IMG/VR virus record: IMGVR_UViG_3300018082_000386
Coordinates: 1-25,811 of that record
Source: a virus
Length of the DNA: 25,811 nucleotides
Reading direction: 5' to 3' (one strand)
How positions within the stretch are numbered: the stretch's first letter is position 1; the number at the start of each line of letters is the position of its first letter. Below are positions 7,686-15,650 of the stretch, piece after piece. The notes under the pieces are model-generated. The model saw nothing but the letters and a program-made list of their open reading frames with translations, did not search any database and had not been told where the DNA came from. A program made the position numbers and the translations under genes.

Positions 7686-8612
7686 ATGAGTAAACCGACC
7701 TATCAGCAAGTCCACACCGACGTTCCGCTGACCAACATCAGCGTCGCCTATGTCCCCGCCAGTTTCATCGCGCCGCAGGTGTTCCCGCTCGTTCCGGTAC
7801 AGAAGATTTCGGACAAGTTCTACGTTTACACCAAGGCCGACTGGCTACGGCGTGAGGCTCAGCCACGCGCGGCTGGCACACGCGCGGCGCGCGGCGACTA
7901 CGGCCTGACGACCGATACTTACACCTGCGTCGAGATTGCCATCGGCAAGGGTGTGCCGGATGAGATCGTGCGCAATGCGGACAACCCGTTGCGACCGCTT
8001 GAGGATGGCACAAAGTGGGTCACATCGCAGCTCCTGCTGGAGATGGAGAACGAAGTCGCGACGACTGTCAACACTGCCGGTGCATGGTCGGGCAGCGCAA
8101 CACCGGGCGTGCTGTGGAGCAACGACACCAGCACGCCGCTGGACGACGTGGAGACGGCAGTCAACAGCGTGGTATCCACCATCGGTGTCCTGCCGAATAC
8201 GGGCGTTCTGGGGCGCGGCCTGTGGCGTTTCCTCAAGAACCACCCCGAAATCCTGGACCGCATCAAGGGCTCGGCTGGGCCGAACAGCCCGGCAGTCGTG
8301 ACGCTGAACGCAGTCGCGGCGCTGATGGAGCTGGATCGGCTGGTCGTTGGGTCGGCCATCAGCGACACGGCGGCGGAAGGCGCGGCCTCCTCGCTCTCAT
8401 ACATCTGGGGCAATCACCTGCTGGTGGCCTACGTCACACGCGGGCCATCGCTGATGGAGCCGAGCGCGGGCTACGTGTTCACCTACGAGAATCGGCGGAT
8501 CGAGCGCTTCCGGGAAGACCAGGAGCATCAAGATGTACTGACTGGCTATCAGTCCTGGGACACGAAGATTGTCGCGTCGGACGCTGGCTACAGAATCATT
8601 AGCGCGGCCTAG
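7686..8612 (+). CDS. Major capsid protein (HK97-fold type)
   Basis: A 308-aa protein beginning with the typical N-terminal pattern of Mu/E-like coat proteins (NISVAY, FIAPQVFPLVPV, then YTKADWLR). A central helix region and a C-terminal TYENRRIERFREDQEHQDV and YRIISAA fit this coat family. The very strong Shine-Dalgarno AGGAGGTGA fits high expression. It is the only gene of suitable size between protease and connector, and is flanked by decoration proteins. Confidence 0.87.
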   Translation: MSKPTYQQVHTDVPLTNISVAYVPASFIAPQVFPLVPVQKISDKFYVYTKADWLRREAQPRAAGTRAARGDYGLTTDTYTCVEIAIGKGVPDEIVRNADNPLRPLEDGTKWVTSQLLLEMENEVATTVNTAGAWSGSATPGVLWSNDTSTPLDDVETAVNSVVSTIGVLPNTGVLGRGLWRFLKNHPEILDRIKGSAGPNSPAVVTLNAVAALMELDRLVVGSAISDTAAEGAASSLSYIWGNHLLVAYVTRGPSLMEPSAGYVFTYENRRIERFREDQEHQDVLTGYQSWDTKIVASDAGYRIISAA

Positions 8613-8623
8613 AGGAGGGCAAC

Positions 8624-9073
8624 ATGCCTGACGTTTTTTACGGTAGTGCCTGTGCCCTCGCCGGATTCGCCATTGACGACCTGTTCACGGCGGCAATAAG
8701 TCTGAGCGGGAGCCAGTTCAGGTTCGTGTCGGCTGGATCGGTAGCGGGCGAGGTGACTGGCGCGACGGGCGCCTCTAACCCAACGCCCCTCGGCGTTCTT
8801 CAGAATGCGCCGAATGCGGCGGGCATCGCTCGCGTGCGTATTTTTGGCCGAACGCAGCTGAGCGGCTCGCCCAACGCCTGCAACCTGGGCTATGGCCGGT
8901 TCATTTCGTCCGGATCTCTGGGATCGGCCCTGGCCTCGATAGACAACGCCTGCGTCGTGCTGGGCCGCTGGATTTCCTCTTCACTGGTGTCCACGGGCGG
9001 GTCGGTGCTTGGCGAGGCCTACGTGAACTGTGTTGGTTTTGGCGCATCGAGCGTGGGCGCGGCTGCCTCTTAA
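8624..9073 (+). CDS. Capsid decoration protein, DUF2190-like (copy 2)
   Basis: A 149-aa paralogue of the protein at 7250: GASNPTPLGVLQNAP, ARVRIFGRTQ and VVLGRWIS align with its counterparts, but the rest is more Gly/Ser-rich and more hydrophobic. Strong Shine-Dalgarno AGAGGAGG, 12 nt after the capsid gene. Probably a second capsid-surface protein that arose by duplication; whether both occupy the same sites cannot be told. Confidence 0.65.
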   Translation: MPDVFYGSACALAGFAIDDLFTAAISLSGSQFRFVSAGSVAGEVTGATGASNPTPLGVLQNAPNAAGIARVRIFGRTQLSGSPNACNLGYGRFISSGSLGSALASIDNACVVLGRWISSSLVSTGGSVLGEAYVNCVGFGASSVGAAAS

Positions 9074-9076
9074 TAA

Positions 9077-9139
9077 CACGGATTCAACGGATTGCACGGA
9101 ATCCACACGGATTCCGTGCAATCCGTGACCGAATCCGTG
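9077..9139. repeat. Long inverted repeat / hairpin after capsid block
   Basis: An 18-bp perfect inner stem (9087-9104 / 9109-9126, loop ACAC) and a 9-bp outer stem CACGGATTC (9077-9085) / GAATCCGTG (9131-9139). There is no T-tract, so it is not a standard intrinsic terminator. It could cap mRNA 3' ends after the highly expressed capsid genes or be a REP-like element of the cacggattc family. Confidence 0.8.
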
Positions 9140-9153
9140 CGAGGTGTTTAGTG

Positions 9154-9351
9154 ATGACTAACACTGCTGCAACTTCTGAAACTCCCCGCTGTGTCTGGTG
9201 TGGCGGATTGCACGCCAACACGACATGCCCCCGAATCAAGCGGATCGAATATCACGAACACGGTGCAATCAAGAGCATCGAGTTCCATGAACTGCCGAAC
9301 CCCGATGGTCAGCCGGTGATGTATCCCTGGCCCATCCCTGGAGGTAACTGA
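9154..9351 (+). CDS. Small zinc-knuckle phage protein
   Basis: A 65-aa protein with CVWCGGLHANTTCP, a CxxCGxxHxxxxCP-type zinc knuckle, followed by the segment IKRIEYHEHGAIKSIEFHE. This layout is recurrent in small phage proteins of unknown function. The ATG at 9154 is preferred over GTG at 9151 because GAGGTG lies at a suitable distance. Its stop overlaps the spacer before the next GTG, so the two may be translated together. Confidence 0.62.
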   Translation: MTNTAATSETPRCVWCGGLHANTTCPRIKRIEYHEHGAIKSIEFHELPNPDGQPVMYPWPIPGGN

Positions 9352-9353
9352 CA

Positions 9354-9638
9354 GTGGCTATTATCGTTCCGAATGCAGCCTCGGTCTATGACGCGGCGGC
9401 CAGCGTACCCAACAGCGCCAACCGGTGGGCGTGGCTGGGCCTGGTGCCGAATGTTGGCGCGTCGGCGTCGGTGATCTGGTTCCAAGGCGCATCGGCGACG
9501 GCCGGCTGCCAGTTGCTGCCACTTGTTGTCGCCGCTGGCCAGCCATTCATCACAGGCCCGTTCAATTCCGTGTGCGGATTCTTCGCGGCCAGCTTGTCAG
9601 GCGGCTGCGCGGTCATCTGGCTGAAATCCGGCTCATAG
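9354..9638 (+). CDS. Small hypothetical structural-region protein
   Basis: A 94-aa protein not recognised by family. It begins with GTG preceded by GGAGGT at 8 nt and starts 2 nt after the previous stop. Composition is rich in Ala, Gly, Ser and Val with short beta-like segments and three cysteines, without a signal peptide or catalytic motif. Position suggests a minor virion or accessory capsid protein. Confidence 0.55.
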   Translation: MAIIVPNAASVYDAAASVPNSANRWAWLGLVPNVGASASVIWFQGASATAGCQLLPLVVAAGQPFITGPFNSVCGFFAASLSGGCAVIWLKSGS

Positions 9639-9644
9639 ACAGCA

Positions 9645-9708
9645 GGGCGAACACGTAGGCTCAGGGCGAGCACGTAGGCTCAGGGCGAGCACATAGGCTC
9701 GCCCCAAC
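9645..9708 (+). repeat. GGGC-hairpin repeat array 1
   Basis: Three units: GGGCGAAC, GGGCGAGC and GGGCGAGC, each followed by ACGTAG or ACATAG. The last is closed by GCTCGCCC (stem 9683-9690 / 9697-9704) and CAAC. It fills most of the gap before the gene at 9732. Confidence 0.75.
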
Positions 9709-9731
9709 ACGGAAAAAGGCATAGGACACGG

Positions 9732-10118
9732 ATGGCCGTTTACCTCGGCGCGCTCGAAATGTATCGCGGCGAAAAAAAGACGTGGCAGTTCACCGTCACG
9801 GGCTCGAGCGGCTCGCCGCAAAGTCTGACCTCCGCCAGCATCCTATTCACGGTGGCATCGGCGATACCAGCCGGCAGCGTGGGGAACGATTCGGCGGCGA
9901 CCTTCACACGCACGAACGGCAGTGGCGTCACTATCACAGATGCATCGGCCGGAGTGTTTGAGTTGACGGTCAACAAGACCAACACCTGCGCGCTGGATGT
10001 GGGATCGGTGAAAGATTTTTTCTACGGCCTGGAACTGCTCACTTCTGGGGAGACGGAGCCGCGTGTGATTGCGACGGGCCTTTTCCGTATCCTGCCGGAT
10101 ATCGTCCGGGGCGCCTAG
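9732..10118 (+). CDS. Ig-like/BppU-N-like phage structural protein
   Basis: A 128-aa beta-rich protein. The N-terminus (MYRGEKKTWQFTV, then LTSASILFTV) resembles the N-terminal domain of baseplate upper protein BppU-type proteins, and the C-terminus (EPRVIATGLFRILPDIV) fits their closing strand. This suggests a small virion accessory or adaptor. Here it lies in the head-fibre region rather than with baseplate genes. The ATG follows the repeat tail acacgg; the nearest AGG is close but the ribosome site is weak. Confidence 0.5.
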   Translation: MAVYLGALEMYRGEKKTWQFTVTGSSGSPQSLTSASILFTVASAIPAGSVGNDSAATFTRTNGSGVTITDASAGVFELTVNKTNTCALDVGSVKDFFYGLELLTSGETEPRVIATGLFRILPDIVRGA

Positions 10119-10177
10119 GGCGAACAGGGCAGACACACAGGTCTGCCCCAACGAGTTCGCCCCAACGGGTTCGCCCT
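10118..10177 (+). repeat. GGGC-hairpin repeat array 2 (nested)
   Basis: Outer GGGCGAAC (10118-10125) can pair with either of two GTTCGCCC copies (10155-10162, 10169-10176). The inner hairpin GGGCAGAC-ACACAG-GTCTGCCC spans 10127-10148. CCAAC follows the first two closing arms, CTAAC the last. The first base overlaps the stop codon of the preceding gene. Confidence 0.78.
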
Positions 10178-10196
10178 AACACGGAGAGTTTGATGG

Positions 10197-10691
10197 ATGG
10201 CGCTCAATGCTCAGGTAGTCGAAGTCAACTCGCTGAATACGGCAACGGTCGCGCTCGATGAACTGCGCCTAGCGACAGCCACACTCAACGAACTGCGCCT
10301 GTCTGTCCTGGAAGTCGTCGCGGTAGCGGAGGCCGTCGTCTTCAGCAGTGGAGAAGTGGGCGACGTATCCACGGCGGTTGTGGAAATCACCTTCGATGGA
10401 ACGGTGGTCAGTCCGTCCGACGACTACAAGCTGGGCGTGACCATCAAGGTCAATGCGGTGAGCATAACCATTTCGTCCGCTGTTCGGCAAACGAACACCG
10501 CGAAGGTGCGCTACACACTTGCTAGCGCGGTTGATGCCAACGATACGGTGACGTTTGAGTATGCCAGCGGGCCTGGTGACCTTCAGACGAGTTCAGGCAG
10601 CGACATCGCAGATATTGCCGCGACGGGTGTGACGAACAACGTAGGGACGCACTGGTATTTTGATACGGCGGACGATAGCGCGCATATTTAG
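10197..10691 (+). CDS. SwmB-like-domain structural protein
   Basis: A 164-aa protein with two short degenerate N-terminal repeats (ALDELRLATATL / TLNELRLSVLEV). Residues about 50-150 resemble a SwmB-type adhesin repeat: VVEITFDGTVVSPSDDYKLGV, then VRYTLASAVDANDTVTFEY and a closing GVTNN. Such domains are beta-sandwiches of surface-exposed or adhesive proteins. Its place between Ig-like and fibre genes suggests a virion surface or fibre component. The ATG at 10197 has GGAG about 11 nt upstream. Confidence 0.5.
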   Translation: MALNAQVVEVNSLNTATVALDELRLATATLNELRLSVLEVVAVAEAVVFSSGEVGDVSTAVVEITFDGTVVSPSDDYKLGVTIKVNAVSITISSAVRQTNTAKVRYTLASAVDANDTVTFEYASGPGDLQTSSGSDIADIAATGVTNNVGTHWYFDTADDSAHI

Positions 10692-10695
10692 CAGG

Positions 10696-10754
10696 CAAGT
10701 AGACAGGTAGACAGGTAGACAGGTAAACAGGTAAACAGGTAGACAGGTAATCAG
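10696..10754 (+). repeat. gtagacag/gtaaacag octamer tract 1
   Basis: About seven tandem octamers alternating GTAGACAG and GTAAACAG, between the SwmB-like gene and the fibre gene. Equivalent tracts occur at 21043 and 25430. Confidence 0.9.
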
Positions 10755-10829
10755 AGGTGCGAAATCGCAAACTATAAGGTCAAAGACGCGGATGCTGCCA
10801 GTCAACTGATACGCGCCAGCGGATCGGGT

Positions 10830-13439
10830 GTGACCGGCAGCCCGCTCGTACCTCATCGAGTTATCGCAGACACCGATGGAAACATCCTCGGCGTGTCCGG
10901 CTCGCCGCTGGTCGTTTCGGCGACCTCATCCTCGACCATCGTCACCAACACGGTCTCTGCAAGCATTTCGGCTGGCTCAGTGGCCTTGCTTGCTGGGACG
11001 AATGTCATCGGCTCGGCAAGTGCTATCCAGTCCACTGCGGCTCCGCTTACCGCGCCGTGGCCTGTCAAGATTTCGGACAACACAGATGGCGCCGATGTGG
11101 ACTCGGCCAGCCGGCTAACCGTCGCAGCCTCGGCGGTCGTTACGAATACGGTCTCGGCTTCCATTTCAAATACGGTCACCGCCAGCGCTGTCCAGTCCAC
11201 TGCTGCCGCGATCACGGCCCCCTGGCCGGTGCAACTTTCAGATGCGACCGACAGCGTGGCGGTTGATTCCGCCAGCCGGCTGACCGTCGCGGCATCGGCA
11301 GTCGTTACGAATACGGTTTCTGCGTCCATCTCCAACACAGTCACCGCCAGCGCTGTTCAATCCACTGCTGCCTGCCCGGCTGCTGCCTGGCCAGTGCGAC
11401 TGACCGACCTGACCGATACGGTTTCTGTCACCTCCAGTAGCCAACTCGAAGTCAACATGAGTTCTGGATCGGTGATAGTAACGAACACCGTCAGTGCGTC
11501 GATTTCATCTGGCTCAGTGGCACTGCTGGGCGGTGCGAATACCATCGGATCTGTCAAACTGACGGATGGCGCCGATACGGTATCCGTGACGGCGGGTAGC
11601 CTGCTCGAAGTGAGTGTGTCGTCTGCATCAGTCGTCGTCACTAACCAGGTCTCAGCCTCCATCTCCAACAACCTGACGGCCAGCGCCCTGCAGAGCACGC
11701 CGGGGGCGGCGGCTTCGGGCTGGCATGTGCGTATCGTGGATCGGGACGGGAACCTGCTGGGCGCAACCGGGTCGCCATTGGTCGTTTCAGGTGGAGCGGG
11801 CGGAACGAGCGCCACTGATAGAGCCGTCTACGCGGAAGGCTCAACCAGTTTCACTCCGGCGGGCGGTTTCTTCTTCGATAGCGCAGCCTCGCTGACTGCG
11901 TGCCAATCGGGCGCGGGGCGGATAACCGCCTATCGCGCTGAGCACATCAATCTACGTGACGCCAGCGGCCTGCAACTTGGCGTATCCGGATCGCCGCTCA
12001 TCACCAGCACATCGGCGGTCGTGACCAACACCGTCTCGGCCAGCATCAGCGCCGGAAGCGTGGCCCTGCTGGCTGGGGCCAACACCATCGGAGCAGCGAG
12101 CGCAATTCAGGGAACAAAGGCGGCGATGGCTGACGCCTGGCCCGTCAGAATCGCAGACGGAAGCGGGAATCAACTCGGCGTGACGGGTTCTCCGCTCGTG
12201 GTCACCGGCGGCGCTGGGGGAACGAGTGCGACTGACCAGGCGGTCTACGCTGAAGGCAGCACATCATTTACCCCGGCAGGCGGCTTCTTCTTCGACAGCG
12301 CGGCCTCGCTGACTGCGTGCCAATCGGGCGCAGTACGTCAGACCGCTTATCGGGCACTCCACGTCAATTTGCGGAATGCTTCAGGTCTCCAGCTCGGCGT
12401 ATCTGGCTCACCGCTGATTACCAGCACGTCGGCAGTTGTGACAAATACCGTCAGCGCATCCATTTCGAGTGGCTCAGTTGCCTTGCTGGCCGGAGCGAAC
12501 GTCATTGGATCGGCCAGCGTGATTCAATCCACGGCGGCGGCGGACACGGCTCCGTGGCCGATGAAACTCTCGGATGGCACGGATACCGCCGTAGTGGACT
12601 CGGCCAGCCGGCTGACGGTTGCGGCCTCAGCAGTCGTCACGAATACGGTGAGCGCGTCCATCTCCAGCGGCTCAGTGGCACTGCTGACCGGGGCCAACGT
12701 CATCGGCTCGGCGAGCGTGGTTCAATCCACGGCGGCGGCGGATACGGCCCCCTGGCCGATGAAACTCTCGGACGGGACCGACACCGCCGTCATCGACAGC
12801 GCCAGCCGGCTGACCGTCGCGGCGTCGGCGGTCGTCACGAATACGGTGAGCGCGTCCATCTCCAGCGGCTCAGTGGCACTGCTGACCGGCGCGAACGTGA
12901 TCGGATCGGCGTCGGTTATCCAGGGTACGCCAACGGGAATTGCGAACGCATGGCCGATGCAACTCACGGACGGCACGGATACCGCCGTGGTGGACTCGGC
13001 CAGCCGGCTGACGGTGGCCGCCTCGGCGGTGGTGACCAATACCGTCAGTGCCTCGATTTCGTCGGGCAGCCTGAACGTGATGCACGAGAACGGGACGCTG
13101 GTCGTGACCGGTTCGATTCTGACGCTCCAGACGCAGGATGTGAGCGCCAGCACGAGCGGGTGCATCATCATCGTTTCGGGCTGCCAGAATCAGAAGATCC
13201 GGGTCGTGGCGATGACGTACAGCACGTCAGGCAGCCAGCGCATCGGATGGATCAGCGGCTCATCGGCGTCCACACTGCTGCAAACGGCGATGGCGCTGGC
13301 GCAGTACGGCGGCGTGGATGTGAACCGGATGCCCTATGGCTACCTGTACGAGTGCGCCAACGGCTCGGCACTGGTGATGACGACGAACGCCGCCAGTCAG
13401 GTGTCGGGCAATCTCAATTATGTGTTTGTGCCGGTGTAG
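10830..13439 (+). CDS. Repetitive Ser/Thr-rich fibre-like protein
   Basis: At least 869 aa. Ten degenerate units begin (V/I)VTNxVSASIS, most continuing SGSVALLxGANxIGSAS, APWPxKLSDGTD and DSASRLTVAASA. Units 5 and 6 carry a nearly identical inserted block (GGAGGTSATDxAVYAEGSTS and GGFFFDSAASLTACQSGA). The last about 130 aa form a distinct cap with GCIIIVSGC and GYLYECANGSAL. Such tandem beta repeats with a C-terminal cap fit a fibre or whisker protein. The frame stays open 22 codons upstream, reading ANYKVKDADAASQLIRASGS, a common phage protein N-terminus, directly after ATC at 10764 with AGAGGTG ahead of it. The real start may therefore be ATC 10764; GTG 10830 is simply the first canonical start. 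It lies before the connector, so head fibre is possible. Confidence 0.72.
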   Translation: MTGSPLVPHRVIADTDGNILGVSGSPLVVSATSSSTIVTNTVSASISAGSVALLAGTNVIGSASAIQSTAAPLTAPWPVKISDNTDGADVDSASRLTVAASAVVTNTVSASISNTVTASAVQSTAAAITAPWPVQLSDATDSVAVDSASRLTVAASAVVTNTVSASISNTVTASAVQSTAACPAAAWPVRLTDLTDTVSVTSSSQLEVNMSSGSVIVTNTVSASISSGSVALLGGANTIGSVKLTDGADTVSVTAGSLLEVSVSSASVVVTNQVSASISNNLTASALQSTPGAAASGWHVRIVDRDGNLLGATGSPLVVSGGAGGTSATDRAVYAEGSTSFTPAGGFFFDSAASLTACQSGAGRITAYRAEHINLRDASGLQLGVSGSPLITSTSAVVTNTVSASISAGSVALLAGANTIGAASAIQGTKAAMADAWPVRIADGSGNQLGVTGSPLVVTGGAGGTSATDQAVYAEGSTSFTPAGGFFFDSAASLTACQSGAVRQTAYRALHVNLRNASGLQLGVSGSPLITSTSAVVTNTVSASISSGSVALLAGANVIGSASVIQSTAAADTAPWPMKLSDGTDTAVVDSASRLTVAASAVVTNTVSASISSGSVALLTGANVIGSASVVQSTAAADTAPWPMKLSDGTDTAVIDSASRLTVAASAVVTNTVSASISSGSVALLTGANVIGSASVIQGTPTGIANAWPMQLTDGTDTAVVDSASRLTVAASAVVTNTVSASISSGSLNVMHENGTLVVTGSILTLQTQDVSASTSGCIIIVSGCQNQKIRVVAMTYSTSGSQRIGWISGSSASTLLQTAMALAQYGGVDVNRMPYGYLYECANGSALVMTTNAASQVSGNLNYVFVPV

Positions 13440-13442
13440 GCG

Positions 13443-14168
13443 ATGGCTATTGTCTTTACCAATCTGGGTGTGAGCTCGGTCACGGCAACAAACCCGGACA
13501 TTCGCGATGGCTCGAATGCGGCGGCGTATGCGAATACGGCGTGGACGCCGCCTGGTTCGGGTCTGATCGTCGCGTTTGTCATCAATTATATTGCCACAAT
13601 CGGCAGCGCGCCGTCTATGTATGGCAATTCGCTCACCTGGGTGCGGGTCGCAACCTGTGCGGTCGATCCGGGCACCAGCCACCGAGTAACACTGTTTGGC
13701 GCAAACGCGACAGGATCAGCATCAGGTATCACATCGGCCTGCTTTGCCGATACACAGATAGGGTGCGATGTGAGCTTCTTCGAGGCGCAGGGCGTTGATC
13801 TGACAGGAGGCGTCGCATCGGCTTTTGTGCAGGCGCCAGCGGCCAGCGGTACGGGCACCAGTGCCAGCGTGACGCTGGCGGCTGCGGGAAACTCAAACAA
13901 CCGGCCCATCGCGGCCTTCGGTCACCAAGCGAACGAGGCGACCACGCCGGACGCGAACTGGACTGGGGTTGACGACATGAACGGAGTGGGTCCCAACCGC
14001 GGCTTCGAGACGCAGCAGGACAGTGACGGCTTCCAGAACGCTTCGGGGTCGTGGACGACATCGGCGGCGTGGATTGCGATGGCGGCTGAGCTGAAGGCGG
14101 CGGACGTTGGAGCAGTGACCTACGTGCCGTCCCCGGTCATGCAGACGTTCTTTGCGGGGCCGGTTTAG
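13443..14168 (+). CDS. Hypothetical beta-rich virion protein
   Basis: A 241-aa protein starting 3 nt after the fibre stop. Rich in Ala, Gly, Ser and Thr, with predicted beta strands (GLIVAFVINYIATIG, then SLTWVRVATCAVDPGTSHRV). A late segment, SWTTSAAWIAMAAELKA, is the kind of closing pattern seen in phage beta-sandwich proteins. No enzyme motif. Close coupling with the fibre gene suggests a fibre-associated or head-surface protein. Confidence 0.55.
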   Translation: MAIVFTNLGVSSVTATNPDIRDGSNAAAYANTAWTPPGSGLIVAFVINYIATIGSAPSMYGNSLTWVRVATCAVDPGTSHRVTLFGANATGSASGITSACFADTQIGCDVSFFEAQGVDLTGGVASAFVQAPAASGTGTSASVTLAAAGNSNNRPIAAFGHQANEATTPDANWTGVDDMNGVGPNRGFETQQDSDGFQNASGSWTTSAAWIAMAAELKAADVGAVTYVPSPVMQTFFAGPV

Positions 14169-14186
14169 AACACTAAAGTGCGTACC
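14169..14186 (+). repeat. 18-nt dispersed repeat, copy 2
   Basis: AACACTAAAGTGCGT followed by ACC, one mismatch to the AACACTAAAGTGCGTTCC form. It starts immediately after the stop codon at 14166-14168. Confidence 0.75.
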
Positions 14187-14188
14187 TG

Positions 14189-14213
14189 CAGCGGATTATG
14201 AGAATTAACGGAT
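14189..14213 (+). repeat. AACAGCGGATTnGGAGAA-family element, copy 2
   Basis: CAGCGGATTATGAGAATTAACGGAT-type copy, slightly diverged in the middle, followed by the ribosome site of the connector gene. Confidence 0.7.
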
Positions 14214-14236
14214 AAGGACTGAAGGAAGGTGTCAAA

Positions 14237-14746
14237 GTGGCATATGCTTCTTCGAGCGACGTGGGCGGGCTGTGCAGAAATCTGCTGGGCAACCTGCCCG
14301 ACTTCACACAATCGAGTAGTCCGACACTGACGCAGGTAGATTCGTGGCTGTCGAGCGGGTGCGCGGTGATTAACTCGTTTCTGGCGTCGCATGGGTACGG
14401 CGCTATTCCAGCCGGCGCGGCGGCCTATGGCGTGGCGCAGCAGGCGAATGCGCTGTATGCGGCGTGGATGGCGGAGCGGTCGCGCATCAACGCGCGCGTG
14501 TCGGCGGACGAGCGGACGCGCGCGGATATGCTCAAAAAGGACATGGAATACCACCTCGACCTGCTCAAGATGATGGACTTATCTCAGGCGGGCGTATCAC
14601 AAACATCAAGAGTATATGCGGGAGGAATTTCGAAGGCGGACAAATCAACTGTTGAGGGTGACAGCGACAGGGTTGTGCCAAGATTCCGAAGGGGTATGTT
14701 TTCCAATAAGGACGCACGATCGCCAGGGGATACTAGTGCAAGCTAA
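14237..14746 (+). CDS. Head-tail connector/adaptor protein (gp6-like)
   Basis: A 169-aa mostly helical protein. The N-terminus (MAYASSSDVGGLCRNLLGN, then TLTQVDSWLSSGCAVINSFL) resembles phage head-tail connector proteins that form the ring below the portal. The remainder is helical (QQANALYAAWMAERSRINAR) with a basic C-terminal tail (VVPRFRRGMFSNKDARSP). GTG start with AAGGAAGG upstream. It lies between capsid and tail-completion genes, although a homing endonuclease and glycosyltransferases now separate it from the latter. Confidence 0.72.
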   Translation: MAYASSSDVGGLCRNLLGNLPDFTQSSSPTLTQVDSWLSSGCAVINSFLASHGYGAIPAGAAAYGVAQQANALYAAWMAERSRINARVSADERTRADMLKKDMEYHLDLLKMMDLSQAGVSQTSRVYAGGISKADKSTVEGDSDRVVPRFRRGMFSNKDARSPGDTSAS

Positions 14747-14749
14747 GAT

Positions 14750-14943
14750 TTGGACTTTGGACAAATCCATTAGCCGACATGTGGCGGTTGTTGCCCAAGA
14801 CAGAGGCGTATCGGATTATTCGGCAGTTTGAGCATAGTCCGATAGTTTCCCAAACGCCCAAATAATTCACAGCCCCGTTTGTGCTCGTTATGTAATCCAT
14901 CGTCGCTACTCGTGGATGTTCGAGTGTTTTGTCCAAAGTCCAA
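14750..14943. repeat. 16-bp perfect inverted repeats enclosing 162 nt
   Basis: TTGGACTTTGGACAAA at 14750-14765 and its exact reverse complement at 14928-14943. No ORF is supported inside; an internal TATCGGA/TCCGATA hairpin (14809-14815 / 14838-14844) suggests structure. The element starts 4 nt after the connector stop and ends 9 nt from the endonuclease stop, so it may belong to the endonuclease insertion. Confidence 0.85.
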
Positions 14944-14951
14944 TAAAATAT

Positions 14952-15632
14952 TTAGCCGATATATTTCTTGACTTTTCTGAGTTGATGATAGAGTTCGTCG
15001 AGTTGGCTTCTTTCAGAAGCCAGCAATGGGAATCCCTTTCTGTATTCTGAATATCTCTTGTTCATGATTTCTACAGCGATGGCGAATATCTCAAAGTCCT
15101 TTTGTTTCTTGGACATTAAGGGATACCTTCTGAATGTTGCGACCACTTTGTGGTATAGAGTAGGTATATCAGATATATCTACGCCAACATATGGTTTTGA
15201 GATATATCCCTGACGATTGGAGTTCCTATAGTGTTTGTGAGCTATCTTGTTGTCGATATTCCATAGATGACACAAATATTTAATAGCATCTTCATCATCT
15301 GCTCGGAGATTAACTAAATAATGGCATCGGTAATACAGAGGGCCTTTCTTGTTTTTGATTGCGCCCATGTGAAAGCAGGCTTCTCCAGAACTAAAGCCGG
15401 CAATCCAGCCGCCTTGTTCTGGAGTGAGTATATCAACAGACCATTCAATCGAATCGCGTTCAAAGCCAGCCAAATGCAAGGCACGTTCCCAGCCGACAAA
15501 TCTTTTTGTAATCGTACACCAACTGAATCGACCGTGTTCTCTGTAGTCTCGATTTGTGGGCGGTCTATCGACTATTTCGGCAACATGCTTGAGGTCTTGA
15601 AGTAGCTCTTCGCTGGGAAATGTACGCGGCAT
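14952..15632 (-). CDS. LAGLIDADG homing endonuclease
   Basis: The only minus-strand gene, about 226 aa from the ATG at 15632. The frame is open to 15788, but that extension would translate the promoter and leader hairpin. An N-terminal region (about residues 15-55: PPTNRDYREHGRFS and VGWERALHLAGF) resembles the homing-endonuclease-associated repeat. It is followed by the LAGLIDADG-type motif WIAGFSSGEACFHMG and its beta sheet. A single such motif suggests a homodimer. The gene is more AT-rich than its neighbours and has its own promoter, as expected for a free-standing mobile endonuclease that cuts alleles lacking the insertion. A second degenerate LAGLIDADG helix cannot be excluded. Confidence 0.85.
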   Translation of the reverse strand: MPRTFPSEELLQDLKHVAEIVDRPPTNRDYREHGRFSWCTITKRFVGWERALHLAGFERDSIEWSVDILTPEQGGWIAGFSSGEACFHMGAIKNKKGPLYYRCHYLVNLRADDEDAIKYLCHLWNIDNKIAHKHYRNSNRQGYISKPYVGVDISDIPTLYHKVVATFRRYPLMSKKQKDFEIFAIAVEIMNKRYSEYRKGFPLLASERSQLDELYHQLRKVKKYIG

Positions 15633-15650
15633 AGTTGCACCATAAAAGGT

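Noticed and set aside
8015-8602. 195-codon open frame inside the capsid gene
   Set aside because: Fully contained in the major capsid gene in another frame, of low-quality composition and without a start signal.
9645-10754. Possible CRISPR array in the repeat-rich gaps
   Set aside because: Units are short, nested or tandem without unique spacers of uniform length, and no cas genes are visible.
12317-13798. 493-codon open frame overlapping the fibre gene and the following gene
   Set aside because: It is a shadow of the repetitive high-GC fibre sequence. It has no ribosome site and its Arg/Gly/His-rich composition is not protein-like. The fibre frame shows coherent repeats and codon variation.
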